64,000 nucleotides of DNA from positions 5,439,900 to 5,503,899 of the forward strand of contig CM049322.1 of NCBI GenBank assembly GCA_026874595.1. The letters are read 5' to 3'. Every line of letters begins with the position of its first letter. Within the stretch, counting starts at the first letter, position 1. This DNA comes from Sipunculus nudus (lineage: Eukaryota > Annelida > Sipuncula > Golfingiida > Sipunculidae). Below the pieces are notes generated by a model, which searched no databases, was not told the DNA's origin, and saw only the letters and a list, made by a program, of their open reading frames with translations. Shown one piece after another: positions 7,467 through 19,100 of the stretch. Made by a program: the position numbers and the translations under genes.

Positions 7467-10400
7467 AGAATCAATTTTATACTTTCCAGGATCAATTCCT
7501 CTCTACTAACCAGAAGTGAACTCCTTCAACGGCAAAAAACAGACTCCTCAATAGCGAGAAGCCAGCCCTCTCCCAACAGGAAGTTAACTTCTGTTAAAAG
7601 CAAAGCAAATGACTGTTCCAATATCAACAATTTTTCCATATTAGGTAGAAGTGAACTCCTGCAACGGCAAAAAACAGACCCCTCAATAGCGAGAAGCAAG
7701 CCCTCTACCAACAGGAAGTTAACTTCTAGTAAGAGCAAATGACCCGTGGTCAAGGACATTATATCGAAACACACTCCTGGATTTTAGTGTAAAACCAATG
7801 CTGGTTTCTAGTTTATATTATGTTAAAATTTTCTCTGGGCATGCTCAAAATGTTCACATTGCATGCTCATCATCAAATTTAAAGAGAACAGCAATCCCTC
7901 TGTACTGACTGCAAGTTATTTCTTGTACAAGCAAGAGGTACATCCTGCCAATAGCAAGATTGCAGCTTTCTCCTGACCACACCAACAGAAACAAGTCTAT
8001 ACTTCACAATCAAGAATAAGATATTTATAAAACTAAACTATTCTCTTCAAGGAAACACTGTTTAACCTTTCTAGTCGCAAAATAAACCTCATCCTGATAG
8101 TCGTATACATATGAGACTTGTGTATTCTTGCGTACAACAAAGTTCACTTCCAATCTTTTTTTTGTCACCAGAACCATTTTCCCGCTTGGGCTCAAAGTTT
8201 AACGGTGCTTCATATACAGCATCAATTTTATACTTTCCAGGATCAATTCCTCTCTACTAGCCAGAAGTGAACTCCTGCAACGGCAAAAAACAGACCCCTC
8301 AATAGCGAGAAGCCAGCCCTCTCCCAACAGGAAGTTAACCTCTGTTAAAAGCAAAGCAAATGACTGTTCCAATATCAACAATTTTTCCATATTAGGTAGA
8401 AGTGAACTCCTGCAACGGCAAAAAACAGTCCCCTCAATAGCGAGAAGCAAGCCCTCTACCAACAGGAAGTAAACTTCTAGTAGGAGCAAATGACTCGTGG
8501 TCAAGGACACTATATTGAAACACACTCCTGGATTTCAGTGTAAAACCAATGCTGGTTTCTAGTTTATATTATGATAAAATTTTCTTTGGGCATGCTCAAA
8601 ATGTTCACATTGCATGCTCATCATCAAATTTGGAGAAAACAGCAATCCCTCTGTACTGACTGGAAGTTATTTCTTGTACAAGCAAGAGGTACATCCTGCC
8701 AATAGCAAGATTGCAGCTTTTTCCTGACCACACCAACAGAAACAAGTCTATACTGTACAATCAAGAATAAGATATCTATAAAACTCAATTATTCTCTTCA
8801 AGGAAACACTGTTTAACCTTTCTAATCGCAAAATAAACCTCATCCTGATAGTCGTATACATATGAGACTTGTGTATTCTTGCGTACAACAAAGTTCACTT
8901 CCAATCTTTTTTTTGTCACCAGAACCATTTTCCCGCTTGGGCTCAAAGTTTAACGGTGCTTCATACACAGCATCAATTTTATACTTTCCATGATCAATTC
9001 CTCTCTACTAGCCAGAAGTGAACTCCTTCAACGGCAAAAAACAGACCCCTCAATAGCGAGAAGCCAGCCCTCTCCCAACAGGAAGTTAACTTCTGTTAAA
9101 AGCAAAGCAAATGACTGTTCCAATATCAACAATCTTTCCATATTAGGTAGAAGTGAACTCCTACAACGGCAAAAAAACAGACCCCTCAATAGCGAGAAGC
9201 AAGCCCTCTCCCAACAGGAAGTTAACTTCTAGTAGGAGCAAATGACTCGTGGTCAAGGACCCTATATCGAAACCACACTCCTGCATTTCAGTGTAAAACC
9301 AATGCTGGTTTCTAGTTTATATTATGTTAAAATTTTCTTTGGGCATGCTCAAAATGTTCACATTGCATGCTCATCATCAAAATTAAAGAGAACACAAATC
9401 CCTCTGTACTGACTGGAAGTTAATTCTTGTACAAACAAGAGGTACATCCTGCCAATAGCAAGATTGCAGCTTTCTCCTGACCACACCAACAGAAACAAGT
9501 CTATACTCTACAATCAAGAATAAGATATCTATAAAACTAAATTATTCTCTTCAAGGAAACACTGTTTAACCTTTCTAGTCGCAAAATAAACCTCATCCTG
9601 ATAGTCGTATACATATGAGACTTGTGTATTCTTGCGTACAACAAAGTTCACTTCCAATCTGTGTTTTGTCACCAGAACCATTTTCCCGCTTGGGCTCAAA
9701 GTTTAACGGTGCTTCATACACAGCATCAATTTTATACTTTCCAGGATCAATTCCTCTCTACTAGCCAGAAGTGAACTCCTGCAACGGCAAAAAACAGACC
9801 CCTCAATAGCGAGAAGCCAGCCCTCTCCCAACAGGAAGTTAACCTCTGTTAAAAGCAAAGCAAATGACTGTTCCAATATCAACAATTTTTCCATATTAGG
9901 TAGAAGTGAACTCCTGCAACGGCAAAAAACAGACCCCTCAATAGCGAGAAGCAAGCCCTCTACCAACAGGAAGTTAACTTCTAGTAGGAGCAAATGACTC
10001 GTGGTCAAGGACACTATATCGAAACACACTCCTGGATTTCTGTGTAAAACCAATGCTGGTTTCTAGTTTATATTGTTAAAATTTTCTTTGGGCATGCTCA
10101 AAATGTTCACATTGCATGCTCATCATCAAATTTAAAGAGAACAGCAATCCTTCTGTACTGACTGGAAGTTATTTCTTGTACAAGCAAGAGGTACATCCTG
10201 CCATTAGCAAGATTGCAGCTTTCTCCTGACCACACCAACAGAAACAAGTCTATACTCTACAATCAAGAATAAGATATTTATAAAACTAAACTATTCTCTT
10301 CAAGGAAACACTGTTTAACCCTTCTAGTCGCAAAATAAACCTTAACCTGATAGTCGTATACATATGAGACTTGTGTATTCTTGAGTACAACAAAGTTCAC

Positions 10401-11741
10401 TTCCAATCTTTTTTTTGTCACCAGAACCATCTCCCGCTTGGGCTCAAACTTTAACGGTGCTTCATACACAGAATCAATTTTATACTTTCCAGGATCAATT
10501 CCTCTCTACTAACCAGAAGTGAACTCCTTCAACGGCAAAAAACAGACCCCTCAATAGCGAGAAGCCAGCCCTCTCCCAACAGGAAGTTAACTTCTGTTAA
10601 AAGCAAAGCAAATGACTGTTCCAATATCAACAATTTTTCCATATTAGGTAGAAGTGAACTCCTGCAACGGCAAAAAACAGACCCCTCAATAGCGAGAAGC
10701 AAGCCCTCTACCAACAGGAAGTTAACTTCTAGTAAGAGCAAATGACTCGTGGTCAAGGACACTATATCGAAACCACACTCCTGGATTTCAGTGTAAAACC
10801 AATGCTGGTTTCTAGTTTATATTATGTTAAAATTTTCTTTGGGCATGCTCAAAATGTTCACATTGCATGCTCATCATCAAATTTAAAGAGAACAGCAATC
10901 CCTCTGTACTGACTGGAAGTTATTTCTTGTACAAGCAAGAGGTACATCCTGCCAATAGCAAGATTGCAGCTTTCTCCTGACCACACCAACAGAAACAAGT
11001 CTATACTCTACAATCAAGAATAAGATATTTATAAAACTAAACTATTCTCTTCAAGGAAACACTGTTTAACCCTTCTAGTCGCAAAATAAACCTCATCCTG
11101 ATAGTCGTATACATATGAGACTTGTGTATTCTTGCGTACAACAAAGTTCCCTTCCAATCTTTTTTTTGTCACCAGAACCATCTCCCGCTTGGGCTCAAAC
11201 TTTAACGTTGCTTCATACACAGCATCAATTTTATACTTTCCAGGATCAATTCCTCTCTACTAACCAGAAGTGAACTCCTGCAACGGCAAAAAACAGACCC
11301 CTCAATAGCGAGAAGCCAGCCCTCTCCCAACAGGAAGTTAACTTCTGTTAAAAGCAAAGCAAATGACTGTTCCAATATCAACAATTTTTCCATATTAGGT
11401 AGAAGTGAACTCCTGCAACGGCAAAAAACAGACCCCTCATTGGCGAGAAGCAAGCCCTCTACCAACAGGAAGTTAACTTCTAGTAGGAGCAAATGACTCG
11501 TGGTCAAGGACACTATATCGAAACCACACTCCTGGATTTCAGTGTAAAACCAATGCTGGTTTCTAGTTTATATTATGTAAAAATTTTCTTTGGGCATGCT
11601 CAAAATGTTCACATTGCATGCTCATCATCAAGATTAAAGAGAACAGCAATCCCTCTGTACTGACTGGAAGTTATTTCTTGTACAAGCAAGAGGTACAACC
11701 TGCCAATAGCACGATTGCAGCTTTCCCCTGACCACACCAAC

Positions 11742-11754
11742 ATAAACCCTTCAC
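11742..11754. repeat. 13-bp indel marker (example in unit 17)
   Basis: ATAAACCCTTCAC lies between CACACCAAC and AGAAACAAG, with ACA at both edges. It marks the 761-766 and 742-743 bp units and travels with linked variants (CTTTCCCCTGACC, AAAATTAAATTATT, AACACTCTTTAACC, CTCATTCTGATAG), which defines a subfamily. In units 41, 46, 78 and 81 the linked variants persist without the 13 bp, a sign of recombination inside the unit. Confidence 0.85.
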
Positions 11755-13180
11755 AGAAACAAGTCTATACTGTACAATCAAAAATAAGACATCTATAAAA
11801 TTAAATTATTCTCTTCAAGGAAACACTCTTTAACCTTTCTAGTCGCAAAATAAACCTCATTCTGATAGTCGTATACATATGAGACTTGTGTATTCTTGCG
11901 TACAACAAAGTTCACTTCCAATCTGTGTTTTGTCACCAGAACCATTTTCCCGCTTGGGCTCAAAGTTTAACGGTGCTTCATACACAGCATCAATTTTATA
12001 CTTTCCAGGATCAATTCCTCTCTACTAGCCAGAAGTGAACTCCTGCAACGGCAAAAAACAGACCCCTCAATAGCGAGAAGCCAGCCCTCTCCCAACAGGA
12101 AGTTAACCTCTGTTAAAAGCAAAGCAAATGACTGTTCCAATATCAACAATTTTTCCATATTAGGTAGAAGTGAACTCCTGCAACGGCAAAAAACAGACCC
12201 CTCAATAGCGAGAAGCAAGCCCTCTACCAACAGGAAGTTAACTTCTAGTAGGAGCAAAAGACTCGTGGTCAAGGACACTATATCGAAACACACTCCTTGA
12301 TTTCAGTGTAAAACAATGCTGGTTTCTAGTTTATATTGTTAAAATTTTCTTTGGGCATGCTCAAAATGTTCACATTGCATGCTCATCATCAAATTTAAAG
12401 AGAACAGCAATCCTTCTGTACTGACTGGAAGTTATTTCTTGTACAAGCAAGAGGTACATCCTGCCATTAGCAAGATTGCAGCTTTCTCCTGACCACACCA
12501 ACAGAAACAAGTCTATACTCTACAATCAAGAATAAGATATTTATAAAACTAAACTATTCTCTTCAAGGAAACATTGTTTAACCCTTCTAGTCGCAAAATA
12601 AACCTTAACCTGATAGTCGTATACATATGAGACTTGTGTATTCTTGCGTACAACAAAGTTCACTTCCAATCTTTTTTTTTGTCACCAGAACCATCTCCCG
12701 CTTGGGCTCAAACTTTAACGGTGCTTCATACACAGAATCAATTTTATACTTTCCAGGATCAATTCCTCTCTACTAACCAGAAGTGAACTCCTTCAACGGC
12801 AAAAAACAGACCCCTCAATAGCGAGAAGCCAGCTCTCTCCCAACAGGAAGTTAACCTCTGTTAAAAGCAAAGCAAATGACTGTTCCAATATCAACAATTT
12901 TTCCATATTAGGTAGAAGTGAACTCCTGCAACGGCAAAAACAGACCCCTCATTGGCGAGAAGCAAGCCCTCTACCAACAGGAAGTTAACTTCTAGTAAGA
13001 GCAAATGACTCGTGGTCAAGAACACTATATCGAAACCACACTCCTGGATTTCAGTGTAAAACCAATGCTGGTTTCTAGTTTATATTATGTTAAAATTTTC
13101 TTTGGGCATGCTCAAAATGTTCACATTGCATGCTCATCATCAAATTTAAAGAGAACAACAATCCCTCTGTACTGACTGGA

Positions 13181-16100
13181 AGTTATTTCTTGTACAAGCA
13201 AGAGGTATATCCTGCCAATAGCAAGATTGCAGCTTTCTCCTGACCACACCAACAGAAACAAGTCTATACTCTAGAATCAAGAATAAGATATTTATAAAAC
13301 TAAACTATTCTCTTCAAGGAAACACTGTTTAACCCTTCTAGTCGCAAAATAAACCTCATCCTGATAGTCGTATACATATGAGACTTGTGTATTCTTGCGT
13401 ACAACAAAGTTCCCTTCCAATCTTTTTTTTGTCACCAGAACCATCTCCCGCTTGGGCTCAAACTTTAACGTTGCTTCATACACAGCATCAATTTTATACT
13501 TTCCAGGATCAATTCCTCTCTACTAACCAGAAGTGAACTCCTGCAACGGCAAAAAACAGACCCCTCAATAGCGAGAAGCCAGCCCTCTCCCAACAGGAAG
13601 TTAACTTCTGTTAAAAGCAAAGCAAATGACTGTTCCAATATCAACAATTTTTCCATATTAGGTAGAAGTGAACTCCTGCAACGGCAAAAAACAGACGCCT
13701 CATTGGCGAGAAGCAAGCCCTCTACCAACAGGAAGTTAACTTCTAGTAGGAGCAAATGACTCGTGGTCAAGGACACTATATCGAAACCACACTCCTGGAT
13801 TTCAGTGTAAAACCAATGCTGGTTTCTAGTTTATATTATGTTAAAATTTTCTTTGGGCATGCTCAAAATGTTCACATTGCATGCTCATCATCAAGATTAA
13901 AGAGAACAGCAATCCCTCTGTACTGACTGGAAGTTATTTCTTGTACAAGCAAGAGGTACAACCTGCCAATAGCACGATTGGAGCTTTCCCCTGACCACAC
14001 CAACATAAACCCTTCACAGAAACAAGTCTATACTGTACAATCAAGAATAAGACATCTATAAAATTAAATTATTCTCTTCAAGGAAACACTCTTTAACCTT
14101 TCTAGTCGCAAAATAAACCTCATTCTGATAGTCGTATACATATGAGACTTGTGTATTCTTGCGTACAACAAAGTTCACTTCCAATCTGTGTTTTGTCACC
14201 AGAACCATTTTCCCGCTTGGGCTCCAAGTTTAACGATGCTTCATACACAGCATCAATTTTATACTTTCCAGGATCAATTCCACTCTACTAGTCAGAAGTG
14301 AACTCCTGCAACGGCAAAAAACAGACCCCTCAATAGCGAGAAGCCAGCCCTCTCCCAACAGGAAGTTAACCTCTGTTAAAAGCAAAGCAAATGACTGTTC
14401 CAATATCAACAATTTTTCCATATTAGGTAGAAGTGAACTCCTGCAACGGCAAAAAACAGACGCTTGATTGGCGAGAAGCAAGCCCACTACCAACAGGAAG
14501 TTAACTTCTAGTAGGAGCAAATGACTCGTGGTCAAGGACACTATATCGAAACCACACTCCTGGATTTCAGTGTAAAACCAATGCTGGTTTCTAGTTTATA
14601 TTATGTTAAAATTTTCTTTGGGCATGCTCAAAATGTTCACATTGCATGCTCATCATCAAATTTAAAGAGAACAACAATCCCTCTGTACTGACTGGAAGTT
14701 ATTTCTTGTACAAGCAAGAGGTATATCCTGCCAATAGCAAGATTGCAGCTTTCTCCTGACCACACCAACAGAAACAAGTCTATACTCTAGAATCAAGAAT
14801 AAGATATTTATAAAACTAAACTATTCTCTTCAAGGAAACACTGTTTAACCCTTCTAGTCGCAAAATAAACCTCATCCTGATAGTCGTATACATATGAGAC
14901 TTGTGTATTCTTGCGTACAACAAAGTTCCCTTCCAATCTTTTTTTTGTCACCAGAACCATCTCCCGCTTGGGCTCAAACTTTAACGTTGCTTCATACACA
15001 GCATCAATTTTATACTTTCCAGGATCAATTCCTCTCTACTAACCAGAAGTGAACTCCTGCAACGGCAAAAAACAGACCCCTCAATAGCGAGAAGCCAGCC
15101 CTCTCCCAACAGGAAGTTAACTTCTGTTAAAAGCAAAGCAAATGACTGTTCCAATATCAACAATTTTTCCATATTAGGTAGAAGTGAACTCCTGCAACGG
15201 CAAAAAACAGACGCCTCATTGGCGAGAAGCAAGCCCTCTACCAACAGGAAGTTAACTTCTAGTAGGAGCAAATGACTCGTGGTCAAGGACACTATATCGA
15301 AACCACACTCCTGGATTTCAGTGTAAAACCAATGCTGGTTTCTAGTTTATATTATGTTAAAATTTTCTTTGGGCATGCTCAAAATGTTCACATTGCATGC
15401 TCATCATCAAGATTAAAGAGAACAGCAATCCCTCTGTACTGACTGGAAGTTATTTCTTGTACAAGCAAGAGGTACAACCTGCCAATAGCACGATTGCAGC
15501 TTTCCCCTGACCACACCAACATAAACCCTTCACAGAAACAAGTCTATACTGTACAATCAAGAATAAGACATCTATAAAATTAAATTATTCTCTTCAAGGA
15601 AACACTCTTTAACCTTTCTAGTCGCAAAATAAACCTCATTCTGATAGTCGTATACATATGAGACTTGTGTATTCTTGCGTACAACAAAGTTCACTTCCAA
15701 TCTGTGTTTTGTCACCAGAACCATTTTCCCGCTTGGGCTCCAAGTTTAACGATGCTTCATACACAGCATCAATTTTATACTTTCCAGGATCAATTCCACT
15801 CTACTAGTCAGAAGTGAACTCCTGCAACGGCAAAAAACAGACCCCTCAATAGCGAGAAGCCAGCCCTCTCCCAACAGGAAGTTAACCTCTGTTAAAAGCA
15901 AAGCAAATGACTGTTCCAATATCAACAATTTTTCCATATTAGGTAGAAGTGAACTCCTGCAACGGCAAAAAACAGACGCCTCATTGGCGAGAAGCAAGCC
16001 CTCTACCAACAGGAAGTTAACTTCTAGTAGGAGCAAATGACTCGTGGTCAAGGACACTATATCGAAACCACACTCCTGGATTTCAGTGTAAAACCAATGC

Positions 16101-16190
16101 TGGTTTCTAGTTTATATTATGTTAAAATTTTCTTTGGGCATGCTCATCATCAAAATCAAAGAGAACAGCAATTCTTCTGTACTGACTGGA
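13181..16190. repeat. Tandem dimer of 751+765 bp, second copy hybrid
   Basis: Units 19-20 (13181-14696) are followed by units 21-22 at an offset of 1516. Unit 21 matches unit 19, including the rare GTATATCCTGCC and CTCTAGAATC. Unit 22 matches unit 20 until about 16,070-16,140, then changes to a 3' end lacking the 22-bp segment. The same dimer is present twice in copy 2 (24742-27773) and once in copy 3 (52948-54463). Confidence 0.9.
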
Positions 16191-19100
16191 AGTTATTTCT
16201 TGTACAAGCAAGAGGTACATTCTGCCAATAGCAAGATTGCAGCTTTCTCCTGACCACACCAACAGAAACAAGGCTATACTGTACAATCAAGAATAAGATA
16301 TCTATAAAACTAAACTATTCTCTTCAAGGAAACACTGTTTAACCTTTTTAGTCGCAAAATAAACCTCATCCTGATAGTCGTATACATATGAGACTTGTGT
16401 ATTCTTGCGTACAACAAAGTTCACTTCCAATCTGTGTTTTGTGACCAGAACCATTTTCACGCTTGGGCTCAAAGTTTAACGGTGCTTCGTACACAGCATC
16501 AATTTTTTACTTTCCAGGATCAATTCCTCTCAAGTAGCCAGAAGTAAACTCCTGCAACGGCAAAAAAACAGACCCCTCAATAGCGAGAAGCCAGCCCTCT
16601 CCCAACAGGAAGTAAACTTCTGTTAAAAGCAAAGGAAATGACTGTATCAATATCAACAATTTTTCCATATTAGGTAGAAGTGAACTCCTGCAACGGCAAA
16701 AAACAGACCCCTTAATAGCGAGAAGCAAGCCCTCTCCCAACAGGAAGTTAACTTCTAGTAGGAGCAAATGACTCGTGGTCAAGGACACTATATCGAAACA
16801 CACTCCTGGATTTCAGTGTAAAACCAATGCTGGTTTCTAGTTTATATTATGTTAAAATTTTCTTTGGGCATGCTCATCATCAACATTAAAGAGAACAGCA
16901 ATCCCTCTGTGCTGACTGGAAGTTATTTCTTGTACAAGCAAGAGGTACATTCTGACAATAGCAAGATTGCAGCTTTCTCCTGACCACACCAACAGAAACA
17001 AGTCTATACTGTACAATCAAGAATAAGATATCTATAAAACTAAACTATTCTCTTCAAGGAAACACTGTTTAACCTTTCTAGTCGCAAAATAAACCTCATC
17101 CTGATAGTCGTATACATATGAGACTTGTGTATTCTGGCGTACAACAAAGTTCACTTCCAATCCGTGTTTTGTCCCAGAACTATTTTCCCGCTTGGGCTCA
17201 AAGTTTAACGGTGCTTCATATACAGCATCAATTTTATACTTTCCAGGATAAATTCCTCTCCACTAGCCAGAAGTAAACTCCTTCAAGGGCAAAAAACAGA
17301 CCCCTCAATAGCGAGAAGCGAGCCCTCTCCCAACAGGAAGTTAACCTCTGTTAAAAGCAAAGCAAATGACTGTTCCAATATCAACAATCTTTCCATATTA
17401 GGTAGAAGTGAACTCCTGCAACGGCAAAAAACAGACCCCTCAATAGCGAGAAGCAAGCCCTCTCCCAACAGGAAGTTAACTTCTAGTAGGAGGAAATGAC
17501 TCGTGGTCAAGGACACTATACCGAAACCACACTCCTGGATTTCAGTGTAAAACCAATGCTGGTTTCTAGTTTATATTATGTTAAAATTTTCTTTGGGCAT
17601 GCTCAAAATGTTCACATTGCATGCTCATCATCAAAATTAAAGAGAACACAAATCCCTCTGTACTGACTGGAAGTTAATTCTTGTACAAACAAGAGGTACA
17701 TCCTGCCAATAGCAAGATTGCAGCTTTCTCCTGACCACACCAACAGAAACAAGTCTATACTTCACAATCAAGAATAAGATATCTATAAAACTAAATTATT
17801 CTCTTCAAGGACACTGTTAAACCTTTCTAGTCGTAAAATAAACCTCATCCTGATAGTCGTATACATATGAGACTTGTGTATTCTTGCGTACAACAAAGTT
17901 CACTTCCAATCTGTGTTTTGTCACCAGAACCATTTTCCCGCTTAGGCTCAAAGTTTAACGGTGCTTCATACACAGCATCAATTTTATACTTTCCAGGATC
18001 AATTCCTCTCTACTAGCCAGAAGTGAACTCCTGCAACGGCAAAAAACAGATCCCTCAATAGCGAGAAGCAAGCCCTCTACCAACAGGAAGTTAACTTCTA
18101 GTAGGAGCAAATGACACGTGGTCAAGGACACTATATCGAAACACACTCCTGGATTTCAGTGTAAAACCAATGCTGGTTTCTTGTTTATATTATGTTAAAA
18201 TTTTCTTTGGGCATGCTCATCATCAAAATTAAAGAGAACAGCAATCCCTCTGTACTGACTGGAAGTTATTTCTTGTACAAGCAAGAGGTACATCCTGCCA
18301 ATAGCAAGATTGCAGCTTTCTCCTGACCACACCAACAGAAACAAGTCTATACTGTACAATCAAGAATAAGATATCTATAAAACTAAACTATTCTCTTCAA
18401 GGAAACACTGTTTAACCTTTCTAGTCGCAAAATAAACCTCATCCTGATAGTCGTATACATATGAGACTTGTGTATTCTGGCGTACAAAAAAGTTCACTTC
18501 CAATCCGTGTTTTGTCCCAGAACTATTTTCCCGCTTGGGCTCAAAGTTTAACGGTGCTTCATATACAGCATCAATTTTATACTTTCCAGGATAAATTCCT
18601 CTCCACTAGCCAGAAGTAAACTCCTTCAAGGGCAAAACCAGACCCCTCAATAGCGAGAAGCGAGCCCTCTCCCAACAGGAAGTTAACCTCTGTTAAAAGC
18701 AAAGCAAATGACTGTTCCAATATCAACAATCTTTCCATATTAGGTAGAAGTGAACTCCTGCAACGGCAAAAAACAGACCCCTCAATAGCGAGAAGCAAGC
18801 CCTCTCCCAACAGGAAGTTAACTTCTAGTAGGAGGAAATGACTCGTGGTCAAGGACACTATACCGAAACCACACTCCTGGATTTCAGTGTAAAACCAATG
18901 CTGGTTTCTAGTTTATATTATGTTAAAATTTTCTTTGGGCATGCTCAAAATGTTCACATTGCATGCTCATCATCAAAATTAAAGAGAACACAAATCCCTC
19001 TGTACTGACTGGAAGTTAATTCTTGTACAAACAAGAGGTACATCCTGCCAATAGCAAGATTGCAGCTTTCTCCTGACCACACCAACAGAAACAAGTCTAT

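Larger units (their letters stand above)
6415..10166. repeat. Units 10-14, extra units present only in copy 1
   Basis: Unit starts are 6415, 7164, 7914, 8665 and 9418. When copy 1 is aligned with copies 2 and 3, these five units have no counterpart: unit 9 is followed directly by the equivalent of unit 15 in the other two copies. In copies 2 and 3 the last ~100 bases of the unit matching unit 9 switch to the 3' end typical of unit 10 (AAATTTAAAG, then CAATCCTTCTG), so the join is a hybrid unit. Confidence 0.9.
4909..10917. repeat. Tandem duplication of a four-unit block (~3.0 kb)
   Basis: Units 8-11 (starts 4909, 5660, 6415, 7164) are repeated as units 12-15 (starts 7914, 8665, 9418, 10167). 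The offset is 3005, falling to 3003 after a two-base T-tract difference: CTG plus eight T at about 5901-5911, but C plus eight T near 8906. Private changes separate the halves, for example ACTGCAAG at 7908-7915 and TTGAGTAC at about 10381. Copies 2 and 3 lack this expansion. Confidence 0.93.
10167..16190. repeat. Higher-order repeat copy 1 tail, units 15-22
   Basis: Unit starts are 10167, 10918, 11669, 12430, 13181, 13932, 14697 and 15448, giving lengths of 751, 751, 761, 751, 751, 765, 751 and 743. The order matches units 31-37 of copy 2 and units 70-75 of copy 3. Unit 17 (761 bp) has the 13-bp segment and a two-base loss in TTTATATTGTTAAAA. Unit 22 is a hybrid: its 5' part is like unit 38 (27009) and its 3' end is like unit 1, and it leads straight into copy 2. 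Confidence 0.92.
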
